A program made the position numbers and the translations under genes. Source: Bacillus sp. ISL-55 (GTDB lineage Bacteria; Bacillota; Bacilli; Bacillales; Cytobacillaceae). Taken from it: a DNA stretch of 64,000 nt. The stretch spans positions 31,224-95,223 of the forward strand of contig NZ_JAGGQU010000011.1 in assembly GCF_018613155.1 (NCBI RefSeq), given 5' to 3'. The notes beneath the pieces were generated by a model. That model searched no databases. It worked only from the letters and a program-made list of their open reading frames with translations, and had not been told where the DNA came from. Shown here in pieces: positions 16,253-23,540 of this stretch (position 1 is the first letter of the stretch; each line of letters starts with the position of its first letter).

Positions 16253-16864
16253 TTATAGTGATGAATAGTCCAGCTGGATGAACCTCTCGGTGAGATTGCC
16301 CAGATGTTTATAGATTGCCAGTTCAGCATTTTCCTGAATAGCGGCATTGAATTTAGGGATCCAATGGGTCAGGATCCTGTACAAGAACTCTTTTTGCAGT
16401 TCCAGATACTCCAGATCGCCTGTCTCGATCAGCTTGAAATTCAGATAATACATGAACTCAAACTGGATGCTGATATGATCTGCTGGTTTTGAATGCATCG
16501 CCTGGACACAAAGCCCGCCGCGCTGGTAAAATGCTTCGATTGTTTGAGTGGACCTTCCCATGACCTCCCACTTATCCTCTAAATAAATAGAGGAGTAAGG
16601 AGGTGCCAGGAGTTTAAATGGTCCAACAAACAGTCTGGCGTATTCAATCTCGTAATCTGTAAGACTCTCATTCTCATCCGCGAATATGCTGTTCATCTCA
16701 TCACTTATTTTCAAAAGTGCCTCATCATCTGCTTCCTTTAATGACTCTTTGAGAAGATGAACGAAAAGACTTAAGTCTTCACCAGGTTCTTTATACATCA
16801 GCGACAGCAATCGATAGATCTCAGCCCGCTTTGAAATCAAAGAATCAGTCTGCATCGTGACCAT
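16253..16864 (-). CDS. arrD: TorD/DmsD-family chaperone (ArrD-like)
   Basis: A 203-residue, mainly helical cytoplasmic protein with the family features: EIYRLLSLMYKEPGEDL near the N-terminus, YEIEYARLFVGPFKLLAPPYSSIYLEDKWEVMG, and DHISIQFEFMYYL. TorD-type chaperones bind the Tat signal of a molybdoenzyme and hold it for cofactor insertion. Its place right after arrB marks it as the ArrA-specific chaperone. Confidence 0.88.
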   Translation of the reverse strand: MVTMQTDSLISKRAEIYRLLSLMYKEPGEDLSLFVHLLKESLKEADDEALLKISDEMNSIFADENESLTDYEIEYARLFVGPFKLLAPPYSSIYLEDKWEVMGRSTQTIEAFYQRGGLCVQAMHSKPADHISIQFEFMYYLNFKLIETGDLEYLELQKEFLYRILTHWIPKFNAAIQENAELAIYKHLGNLTERFIQLDYSSL

Positions 16865-16883
16865 TTAAATCACTCCCTTGCTT

Positions 16884-17567
16884 TTATCCTCTTACATAAA
16901 ATACTCTTGGCTTCGTACCCTTTTCCGGTTTCAACACCTGGCTGCTGTACTGGGCCAGCACCTTGTTGATATCGCTGTTCGGATCATCCAAATCCCCAAA
17001 TGTCCGCGCATCAGCCGGGCAGGACTCCACACAGTATGGTTTCAAATTATCTTTAATTCTATGGTCACAGAAGGTACATTTTTCAACGATTCCCTTGCTT
17101 CTGATGCCTTCATAAGTAAAGGCACGGTCCGCATTGTAGTAAGGCAGCTGCTGACCAGTTTTTTCCTGCAGTTCTTTACTCGTCGCTGTGCCGCCCTTGA
17201 TGGCAGCTGCTGTTTCTTCCCAGCGGCGATGCGGTTTGTTTTTATTGAAATTGATCACTCCGTATGGACAAGCTTGCATACAGCTCTTACAGCCAATGCA
17301 TTTATCCGGATCATGGAGTGTCAGTCCGTTTTCATCCTTGTACATCGCCTGTGTCGGACAAACCCTTACACAAGCAGCATCTTCACAGTGATTGCAAAGA
17401 GTCGGGACGTATTTGTAGTTTACGTTAGGAAAACTCCCCTTCGTTTCGTGGAAGTAATGAGCCCAAAACATTCCGGTATCTACGTTATTCTCATTTTTGC
17501 AGGCGATCGAACATCCTGAACAGCCTACGCATTTATGCAAATCTATTACCATTCCGTATTTAGTCAT
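16884..17567 (-). CDS. arrB: arsenate respiratory reductase Fe-S subunit ArrB
   Basis: A 227-residue DmsB/PsrB-type subunit. It has four Cys motifs: CVGCSGCSIAC, CNHCEDAACVRVCP, CIGCKSCMQACP, and CTFCDHRI...CVESCP, enough for four [4Fe-4S] clusters. It passes electrons from the NrfD-type anchor to the Mo subunit. It has no signal peptide and would be co-exported with ArrA. It lies 19 bases after arrA. Confidence 0.9.
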   Translation of the reverse strand: MTKYGMVIDLHKCVGCSGCSIACKNENNVDTGMFWAHYFHETKGSFPNVNYKYVPTLCNHCEDAACVRVCPTQAMYKDENGLTLHDPDKCIGCKSCMQACPYGVINFNKNKPHRRWEETAAAIKGGTATSKELQEKTGQQLPYYNADRAFTYEGIRSKGIVEKCTFCDHRIKDNLKPYCVESCPADARTFGDLDDPNSDINKVLAQYSSQVLKPEKGTKPRVFYVRG

Positions 17568-17586
17568 TTTTCACACCTCCAGCAGA

Positions 17587-20130
17587 TTATATCTTCTCAA
17601 TTTTTATTCGGGCCAGACCGCCATGACGGGCAGTTGAACCGCTTAAATGTTCATAATCGCTAGGAAGGATTTCGTTGTTATTTCCTCCGCGTGCGATTTT
17701 CTTCTGGTAATCCATCGTTGCGATTCTTCCATACGCCCAGTGGCCCTGGCCGTAGCACTTGACTGCAACTCCTGGCCGTGTTCCTTCCCACTCTTTTACC
17801 GTGACTTCAATGGAGCCTTGAACTGATGTTACTTTAACCCTGTCGCCTGATTTAACTCCATATTTCTTGCAATCTACTGGATTAATCTTGATTACGTCAT
17901 CCCATTTTTCATCCCCTGGATCCGCATCCTTGAATTCCTGGTACCAGGTGGTATTGGCGGAGCGGCCTTCACGATTGAGTCGTGAACGGTGTTCAGTGAA
18001 AATGAGCGGGAATTCCTTTTCATCACCGTAACGGATTGGCTCTTCATAGTGTGGAACGAAAGCAAGATCGCCTCTTGCTTCATACTTCATCGCTTCCATG
18101 ACTTTGTCGATGCTCGTGTTATGGCCCTTCGCATGCTCATCTAACAGGCCTTTCAACGTTTCACTGTAAAACTCGAATTTTGTTGATGCCGTTTCAAAGC
18201 CCTCTTCCCAGTGCTTCTTATATGGTGTCCGTTTCGCGTTCCAGACGCCCACGTCGACAAATTCCTGCCAGCTGCTGATTTGGTCGCCCTTCTTCTCTTC
18301 AGATGGGTGCCAGAGTTTTTTCGATAAAAACTTCGTAGCAACTAAATTGAACTCTTTTTCATTTGTTGCCTTCTTACCTGTTTCCGGATCGGTAAATTCA
18401 TTTCGATAATAATCGTATAAATTAGAGAAACCTTTTTTAGCAAGGCTTTCTGCGATTAGCCAGCCAATTTCCGTCTCATCCACCTTGCAATCCCATAGTG
18501 GTTCAATTACTGGCTGTTGTATGGAACCGTAAGCATTCATGTTTTGCTTGCTCTTTATAACTCCCCATCTTTCGAAAAGCTGGTGGCAGGCAGGTAAAAC
18601 AATGTCTGCATACTGGGTCATTTCCGCCGGGTTTACCGTAATGTGTACATAGAACGGGATTTTTTCCATCGCCTTTTCCCATCGCTGAGCCCCGGTACAA
18701 GAGAAGACGAAGTTGTTCCAGTATCCAATTGCCATTTTGATGTCGTATGGATCCTCGTTCAGGATTCCATCCGCGACATTATTAGTGACTACACCCTTGT
18801 GCAGTTCGCCTTTTGCGAATGCAGGGAACTGAATCCGGCCGCGCTGGTCGATTTTTTCGTTCTTTTTACCCTTCTTGGCTATCTCGTCCAGATATGCATC
18901 CAGTTCCGGTATGTCTTGTAATGGTACTTTTTCACCCCGGTTCGTACCGCCGATATTCTCAATAGATCCTACAAGAGCATTTAACGCATGCGCACCCATG
19001 GAAGTATAGCCGCCGCGAATCTGCATCGCAGAACCTGGTGCAAGCCATGAAATGGCTCTTGGCGCTGCTTCAGCAAAGTCCCTGGCAACACGGTAAATCT
19101 GCTCTGCCGGTACACCAGCAATTTCAGCAGCCCACTCTGGCGTGCGATCTTTTAGTTCAAGATTCCACCATTTAACGATTCCGTACGTCTTATTTTCTTC
19201 AAAAGCAGCTTCATCAACGGCTGTTCCTTTTGCAAATAGGTTTTCCCCATCCTTGAAGTCACCGACAAATTCACGGTTCCAGATTCCTTCTTTTAAAATT
19301 ACGTGGGCAATGGCAGAAACCAATGCTCCGTCCTGGCCCGGGATGACTGGCAGCCATTCATCGGCCTTGGAAGCTGTTGCGGAAAGACGCGGATCGATAA
19401 CAGCGACTTTTGCCTGGTCCAGGACTTTTCCGAACATGCTGATGGCATGTGGCACCTGTCTGTTTGATGATACTGGATCAGTGCTCCACATGAGTACATA
19501 TCTTGTGTGCTCTAAATCATAATCACGATAGTCCCAGTATGCTTCCGTAACATATGGTCCCAATTTCTCCGCTTCTGCACAGATAGCACTATGTGAAATA
19601 TTGTTTGGCGACCCAAAAATCGTTGGTAACGCTTTATAGAATATATCCGCGGCGCCTGTATAACGTCCTCTGAGTAATGCGAATTTATGTGTTTCATGGT
19701 TATTACGCAATTCCATCATTTTATCTGTAATCGCATCAATGGCCTCTTCCCAGCTGATTGGCACAAACTTAGGATCTTCATTGCGCCCTTTTTTCGGATT
19801 GGTACGCTTCATTGGAACCTTGACTCTATCTGGATCATATAGCTGTTGGATGGCCAGATGCGGTCTTGGACAGATTTTGCCATGGTTACCTTTGGAGTTA
19901 GGGTTTCCTCTTACCTTGATCGCCCTGCCATTTTCGACATACACCTGAACAGGACACCATGTTGTACATCCCTGGCAAGTTGATGCCAGCCATTTTCCAC
20001 TTTCAGCTATTTGTTCTTTTTTGTCTGTTTCAGAAAATGCAGTGAGCATTGGTTTGTTCGCTGATAAACCTGCAACGGTTGCACCTGTTACTGCAGATGC
20101 CTTTATAAAACCTCTACGTGAAATTCCCAT
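17587..20130 (-). CDS. arrA: respiratory arsenate reductase Mo subunit ArrA
   Basis: An 847-residue molybdopterin bis-MGD enzyme of the DMSO reductase family. It has a Tat signal (SRRGFIK, residues 4-10) and a [4Fe-4S] motif Cys52-x2-Cys55-x3-Cys59-x27-Cys87. RGRY at 154-157, a motif typical of ArrA rather than ArxA, is present. Cys184 (Mo ligand), Lys189 and Tyr201 have exactly the spacing of the active-site residues I recall for Shewanella ANA-3 ArrA (Arg165, Tyr166, Cys193, Lys198, Tyr210; constant offset 9). EGIWNREFVGDF and TPEWAAEIAG match the regions used for arrA primers. It reduces As(V) to As(III) outside the membrane. The related selenate reductase SrdA is the main alternative. Confidence 0.9.
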   Translation of the reverse strand: MGISRRGFIKASAVTGATVAGLSANKPMLTAFSETDKKEQIAESGKWLASTCQGCTTWCPVQVYVENGRAIKVRGNPNSKGNHGKICPRPHLAIQQLYDPDRVKVPMKRTNPKKGRNEDPKFVPISWEEAIDAITDKMMELRNNHETHKFALLRGRYTGAADIFYKALPTIFGSPNNISHSAICAEAEKLGPYVTEAYWDYRDYDLEHTRYVLMWSTDPVSSNRQVPHAISMFGKVLDQAKVAVIDPRLSATASKADEWLPVIPGQDGALVSAIAHVILKEGIWNREFVGDFKDGENLFAKGTAVDEAAFEENKTYGIVKWWNLELKDRTPEWAAEIAGVPAEQIYRVARDFAEAAPRAISWLAPGSAMQIRGGYTSMGAHALNALVGSIENIGGTNRGEKVPLQDIPELDAYLDEIAKKGKKNEKIDQRGRIQFPAFAKGELHKGVVTNNVADGILNEDPYDIKMAIGYWNNFVFSCTGAQRWEKAMEKIPFYVHITVNPAEMTQYADIVLPACHQLFERWGVIKSKQNMNAYGSIQQPVIEPLWDCKVDETEIGWLIAESLAKKGFSNLYDYYRNEFTDPETGKKATNEKEFNLVATKFLSKKLWHPSEEKKGDQISSWQEFVDVGVWNAKRTPYKKHWEEGFETASTKFEFYSETLKGLLDEHAKGHNTSIDKVMEAMKYEARGDLAFVPHYEEPIRYGDEKEFPLIFTEHRSRLNREGRSANTTWYQEFKDADPGDEKWDDVIKINPVDCKKYGVKSGDRVKVTSVQGSIEVTVKEWEGTRPGVAVKCYGQGHWAYGRIATMDYQKKIARGGNNNEILPSDYEHLSGSTARHGGLARIKIEKI

Positions 20131-20157
20131 TTTGATAGACCTCCTTTTTCAAATCGA

Positions 20158-21078
20158 TTACAATCCAGCCAGCGGAATCTGGCCTGAGTAAAGGATGATA
20201 TGCTTGAAGGCATAGCTTCCGATCAAGACAACCGCAGTAAAGATCATTGCTGTATAGAAATTCATTTTTATTTTTTTCAGTGTTGAATAGCCAGCAATCG
20301 CAAGTGGAATCACCAGTCCGATGGTTACAACCAAGATCCACCAGTACATCCCGAAGTGGCTGATTAAGTTCTGATAAGCGATGATTGCTTCTGTTCCAGC
20401 TGAGTTAAGGCTGATTCTCCAGGTAAGGATGAGCAGTGCCTGGATAGCTGCTAGTGAAACTAATAGTTTCGGATATGTGAAAACATGAGCATTTGAGGAT
20501 ATAGCTGTTTCTGAGTACACTTCCTTGCTCTTCATAATGATCGACCTCATGAAAACTGCTTCAACAGCCATCAGGACACTGCTTCCGGAAAAGATTGAGG
20601 AAACGAGGAACATGACTGGAATCAAGCCGTTTGCCCAGCCCGGAACTCCAAGAGACATAAGCAGAAGTCCGTGATATATGCCCACGGCCAGTGCGAACAC
20701 CGAACCAGCAATTACCAAACCTTTAAAAAGTCCCATTTGATAAGCATTTTGTTTATACTTCCATACCACCAAAAAGATTACGAAAGACAGCATGATGAAT
20801 ATCGTCTGAAGGAAACCTCCCCAAGATGTAACGGACGTAGGGTTGACATTGATGAATGTCGACAGCATCCGGAATGGCTTACCCAATTCAGTGAGAAGCG
20901 CAAACACTCCCAATCCAACTAGTACAGGTGAAAGAATAAACCCCAGCCTAGTGACCTTTAATGATTTCTCCTTGAACACCAGACTGAAATAGGCTGCTAG
21001 CAGGAAAACTCCGATCCCGACACCGCCAAGAAATAAATCAAGGGCGACACGATAATCCCAATATGCGTGAAAATCCAT
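20158..21078 (-). CDS. arrC: NrfD/PsrC-type membrane anchor ArrC
   Basis: About 306 residues with eight or nine hydrophobic helices, beginning MDFHAYWDYRVALDLFLGGVGIGVFLLA, the NrfD/PsrC pattern. It oxidises menaquinol and passes electrons to ArrB. AAGGAGG sits 8 bases before ATG 21078. ATG 21108, ten codons upstream, also has an AGGAG site and cannot be excluded. It is the first gene of arrC-arrA-arrB-arrD-ferredoxin-tatA, an order close to the CAB arrangement reported in Desulfitobacterium. Confidence 0.88.
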   Translation of the reverse strand: MDFHAYWDYRVALDLFLGGVGIGVFLLAAYFSLVFKEKSLKVTRLGFILSPVLVGLGVFALLTELGKPFRMLSTFINVNPTSVTSWGGFLQTIFIMLSFVIFLVVWKYKQNAYQMGLFKGLVIAGSVFALAVGIYHGLLLMSLGVPGWANGLIPVMFLVSSIFSGSSVLMAVEAVFMRSIIMKSKEVYSETAISSNAHVFTYPKLLVSLAAIQALLILTWRISLNSAGTEAIIAYQNLISHFGMYWWILVVTIGLVIPLAIAGYSTLKKIKMNFYTAMIFTAVVLIGSYAFKHIILYSGQIPLAGL

Positions 21079-21140
21079 TTCCTTGACCTCCTTATCGATT
21101 AAATACATTAACTACACTCCTATCATCAGATATTCAGGGC

Positions 21141-21187
21141 AAAAAATATATCAGTAAATCCCCTAATCTTTTGTAGGGAATTTACTG
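21141..21187 (-). terminator. large inverted repeat between xre and arrC
   Basis: CAGTAAATTCCCTA and TAGGGGATTTACTG (21152-21187) form a 14-bp stem with one G-U pair. On the minus strand ATATATTTTTT follows. It probably terminates the xre transcript before arrC. Its length and position 75 bases before arrC also allow an operator or attenuator role. Confidence 0.65.
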
Positions 21188-21212
21188 ACATAGCATTTTC
21201 CTTATTCAGGTT

Positions 21213-21461
21213 TTACCATATAACGCATTTTTCTGGTTCATCACACCAGATTCTTTCCTTTAATTCGATGAATGATACATCAAGAGCAGAAGCTAAAGCT
21301 GCGATGAATCCGTCACTTGGGAACACCCTGCTGCATTCAGTATCCTGAATGAACTTGCGTGTCGTCCCCGTCCTCATTGCCAATTCATCCTGTGACATTC
21401 CTTTACCCTCTCTAATAAGCTGAATCATGAAGCCGTAATCTTTACAAGGATCCTTTAACAT
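21213..21461 (-). CDS. XRE-family regulator with four cysteines
   Basis: An 82-residue single helix-turn-helix protein (IQLIREGKGMSQDELAMRTGTTRKFIQDTECSRVFPS). Four cysteines (6, 43, 73, 79) are unusual for so small an XRE protein. Two of them flank the C-terminal WCDEPEKC and could bind a metalloid or act in redox sensing. GAGGGG precedes the ATG. It lies upstream of the arr operon in the same direction, and its promoter carries the same dyad as the ars promoter. Control of arr by this protein is inferred. Confidence 0.82.
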   Translation of the reverse strand: MLKDPCKDYGFMIQLIREGKGMSQDELAMRTGTTRKFIQDTECSRVFPSDGFIAALASALDVSFIELKERIWCDEPEKCVIW

Positions 21462-21480
21462 CCCAAATCCCCTCGACTTT

Positions 21481-21502
21481 CATATAAGTTAATAATTATA
21501 TG
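21481..21502 (-). promoter_or_regulatory. ArsR1-type operator before xre
   Basis: CATATAA (21481-21487) and TTATATG (21496-21502) are separated by 8 bases, identical in half-sites and spacing to the operator in the ars promoter at 9402-9423. A TATAAT -10 on the minus strand lies within it. ArsR1 control of xre is predicted. Confidence 0.65.
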
Positions 21503-21568
21503 GTAATGGATTTATGTTAAGGATTCATTACAGCATTGTAAATTGTAAGTTGACTGAGAAAAAATAAA

Positions 21569-21584
21569 ATCAAAAATTTTTGAT
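21569..21584 (+). promoter_or_regulatory. ArsR3 operator site 1 (ATCAA-N6-TTGAT)
   Basis: ATCAA-AAATTT-TTGAT, extended by two more symmetric bases on each side into a perfect 20-bp palindrome. It lies 75 bases before arsR3. Confidence 0.65.
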
Positions 21585-21627
21585 TTAACAGTTGCAAAGT
21601 GGATGATAAGGAAATATAATACAATAT

Positions 21628-21643
21628 ATCAAGAGATTTTGAT
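21628..21643 (+). promoter_or_regulatory. ArsR3 operator site 2
   Basis: ATCAA-GAGATT-TTGAT, ending 15 bases before the arsR3 start codon and just ahead of its AAGGAG site. It is positioned for autorepression. Confidence 0.65.
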
Positions 21644-21658
21644 TAAGGAGAGCTGACA

Positions 21659-22018
21659 GTGGAAAAATTCATTCCTTTAACAGACCTGACCAATGACTCC
21701 AAAGCCATTAAGGAACCGCCGCTTCAAAGCACCTTTGAAAAATACGAGAAGAAATTCAAAGCCCTTGCCGACCAAAAACGCCTGCACATTCTCAATCTTC
21801 TATGCCAGCAAGACTCCAGCTGCGTTTGTGATCTAAGTGAACTGATTGACATGCCCCAATCAAAATTGTCGTATCATCTGAAAATTTTGCTTGATGCCAA
21901 TCTGATCCAGAAAGAAACAAAGGGAACCTGGAGCTACTACACAGTAAACACCAAAGAAATTAACCATCTATTATCTCCAGAGCTTTGCTGCCTTTTCAGA
22001 CCTAGCAACTGTTGTTAG
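21659..22018 (+). CDS. arsR: ArsR-family regulator with C-terminal Cys pairs
   Basis: A 119-residue winged-helix repressor starting with GTG 21659 (AAGGAG 9 bases upstream). Seven cysteines: 49, 55 and 57 around the helix turn (CQQDSSCVCDL) and two pairs near the C-terminus, Cys110-Cys111 and Cys118-Cys119 (ELCCLFRPSNCC). C-terminal Cys sites are known in ArsR types outside the classical class, so this protein may have one or two As(III) sites. It begins a plus-strand operon with a small protein and a permease. Confidence 0.92.
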   Translation: MEKFIPLTDLTNDSKAIKEPPLQSTFEKYEKKFKALADQKRLHILNLLCQQDSSCVCDLSELIDMPQSKLSYHLKILLDANLIQKETKGTWSYYTVNTKEINHLLSPELCCLFRPSNCC

Positions 22019-22038
22019 GTTAACTTTTCAAAGTATTA

Positions 22039-22076
22039 ATCAATTTTTTTTGATAAATAAATCAACATATTTTGAT
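22039..22076 (+). promoter_or_regulatory. ArsR3 operator sites 3 and 4
   Basis: Two copies, ATCAA-TTTTTT-TTGAT (22039-22054) and ATCAA-CATATT-TTGAT (22061-22076), have starts 22 bases apart, two helical turns. They precede the 56-residue protein and suggest a second ArsR3-controlled promoter inside the cluster. Confidence 0.65.
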
Positions 22077-22092
22077 TAAGGAGAGGATATAT

Positions 22093-22263
22093 ATGTTTTA
22101 TCAAGATTATCAAGCATTGGCACAGTTAAAACAGCAGGAAGTTGAAAGGAAAGCTAGACACGCATGGAAGTTCTTTGAACAGCCTGAAACGAAGAGATTC
22201 CCTTGGCCAGCTCGCACTCAAAAACAGCAGCCTAAATGCTGCACAGTTCCAGCTAACGCTTAA
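22093..22263 (+). CDS. small protein with C-terminal CC, unknown function
   Basis: A 56-residue basic protein, MFYQDYQALAQLKQQEVE..., ending QKQQPKCCTVPANA. AAGGAGAGG sits 6 bases before ATG 22093; the frame also opens at TTG 22072, inside the operator, so the later start is chosen. It has no signal or membrane segment. The vicinal cysteines near its end and its position between two ArsR3 operators and an ArsP-like permease suggest metalloid binding. I do not recognise a family. Confidence 0.75.
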   Translation: MFYQDYQALAQLKQQEVERKARHAWKFFEQPETKRFPWPARTQKQQPKCCTVPANA

Positions 22264-22289
22264 ATAATGGAGGAAGAAGGTAGAGGATA

Positions 22290-23153
22290 ATGATTGAATT
22301 TCTAAAAAGCTTTTTATGGATAGCCCTAGAACTAACAGTGCTTTTTATCGGGATATCCTTCTTGATCAGCCTGCTCCAGGGATATATTCCTTATGAAAAA
22401 ATCGAAAAGAAACTGACAGGACGCAATAAAGTGCTAGCCAGCTTTGCCGCCATCCTGTTCGCGTTTATCACACCCTTTTGCTCCTGCTCCACGATTCCAG
22501 TAGTCGTCAATATGCTGAAAAAGAAAATCCCGTTTTCAATCGTTATGGTTTTCCTCTTCGCTTCTCCGGTGCTGGACCCGACAATTTTAACCATCATGGG
22601 TGTCGTGATGGGCTGGAAGGTAACGATCATATACACCATCATTACAAGTGTTTTCTCGATTGTCATCGGCTTTACACTCGATAAGCTGGGATTCCAGCGA
22701 TACGTCAAAAATGTCATCATGTCTGGCTATGAAGAAAAGAACCAAAAGTTCAATTGGAGATTCGCCTTAGACGAAACCTGGTCGCTGATGAAAAGTGTCT
22801 ACCCATACTTGCTGATTGGTGCTGCGATTGGCGCGGTCATCCACGGACTTGTTCCAACTGAAATCATTACGAAATGGTTCGGTCATGATGCATGGTGGCT
22901 GATCCCAGTCGCTGCAATTGCCGGGATTCCTTTGTACATTCGACTTTCTAGCATGATCCCGATTTCGCAAATGCTGATTTTAAAAGGAATGGCCCTTGGT
23001 CCTGTGATGGCGATGATGATCAGCTCAGCCGGCGCCAGCCTGCCGGAAGTCATCCTGCTGAAGTCGATTTTTAAAAAGCAGCTCGTGATTGCCTTCATCG
23101 CTTCTGTTATAACGATGTCCACTGTCTCTGGGTTTGTGTTCTACTTTGTTTAA
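22290..23153 (+). CDS. ArsP-like permease (second copy)
   Basis: A 287-residue membrane protein of the DUF318/ArsP family with about eight helices. ITPFCSCSTIPVVVNML lies near residue 60, and the second half carries the partner motif (PLYIRLSSMIPISQMLILKGMALG). GGAGGAAGAAGG precedes the ATG. Like the permease at 9890 it follows an arsR, but the two are clearly different proteins. It is flanked on both sides by genes for small CC-containing proteins and by ArsR3 operators. Substrate: probably an arsenic species. Confidence 0.83.
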   Translation: MIEFLKSFLWIALELTVLFIGISFLISLLQGYIPYEKIEKKLTGRNKVLASFAAILFAFITPFCSCSTIPVVVNMLKKKIPFSIVMVFLFASPVLDPTILTIMGVVMGWKVTIIYTIITSVFSIVIGFTLDKLGFQRYVKNVIMSGYEEKNQKFNWRFALDETWSLMKSVYPYLLIGAAIGAVIHGLVPTEIITKWFGHDAWWLIPVAAIAGIPLYIRLSSMIPISQMLILKGMALGPVMAMMISSAGASLPEVILLKSIFKKQLVIAFIASVITMSTVSGFVFYFV

Positions 23154-23156
23154 TAA

Positions 23157-23172
23157 ATCAAATTTTCTTGAT
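23157..23172 (+). promoter_or_regulatory. ArsR3 operator site 5
   Basis: ATCAA-ATTTTC-TTGAT lies between the permease stop and the 43-residue Cys-rich gene, whose ribosome binding site follows directly. It suggests the peptide can be expressed separately under the same repressor. Confidence 0.6.
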
Positions 23173-23189
23173 GAAAGGAGGTGAAATCA

Positions 23190-23321
23190 ATGGCTAACTT
23201 TATCAAAATCCTTATGGGCAGCAACTCAAAGTCTGATTGCTGCAATGTTGAAATCAAGGAAGTCCAGGAAACAGAAGAGAAAAACGAAGCTTGCTGCGGC
23301 GGGGATACTTCTTGCTGCTAA
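23190..23321 (+). CDS. 43-residue peptide with three CC pairs
   Basis: Reads MANFIKILMGSNSKSDCCNV..., then an acidic stretch, and ends EACCGGDTSCC. Vicinal cysteine pairs are at 17-18, 35-36 and 42-43. AAAGGAGGTG sits 7 bases before the ATG, a strong site. It lies 36 bases after the permease with an ArsR3 operator between them. Vicinal dithiols bind As(III) well, so a chaperone, buffer or transporter accessory is likely (inference). It may belong to the small putative metal-binding proteins annotated by a DCC motif in Bacillaceae, which I cannot verify. Confidence 0.8.
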   Translation: MANFIKILMGSNSKSDCCNVEIKEVQETEEKNEACCGGDTSCC

Positions 23322-23345
23322 TCATTTTACAATAATAGGAAGACG

Positions 23346-23437
23346 GTGCAATTAAGTATTGTTACCGTGCAATTAGCATCATTATTCGTGCAATTCCCTG
23401 ACTTTACAGTGCAATTACAGGCAATCTTGGTGCGAAT
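23346..23437. repeat. 21-bp periodic array, GTGCAATTA core
   Basis: GTGCAATT(A) begins at 23346, 23367, 23388 and 23409, with a degenerate fifth copy (GTGCGAAT) at 23430. The period is exactly 21 bases, and the 12-13 bases between cores are not conserved. The core is the reverse complement of the one in the array at 39402. The array lies between convergent gene ends, in a 218-base gap with no gene. Confidence 0.85.
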
Positions 23438-23496
23438 ATTGCTTCTTAATAAGAAAATAATTTTTCCAGGGCAATTTAAGCATGGAAAATAGCAAA

Positions 23497-23535
23497 AAGG
23501 TGGAGCCAGGCATCTAAAACGCCTGATTCCACCTT
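23497..23535 (-). terminator. bidirectional terminator
   Basis: AAGGTGGA-N2-CAGGC pairs with GCCTG-N2-TCCACCTT. T runs follow on both strands (CTTTTTT on plus, TTTTTG on minus). It ends the CNNM transporter gene and probably the arsenic operon opposite. Confidence 0.85.
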
Positions 23536-23540
23536 CTTTT

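Noticed and set aside
17587..20130. Selenate reductase (SrdA) or anaerobic arsenite oxidase (ArxA)
   Set aside because: The RGRY motif, the active-site residues at ArrA spacing, and the VGDF and TPEWA segments favour ArrA. The neighbouring ars genes and AioX-like sensor agree. SrdA is close in the same family, so phylogeny is still needed.
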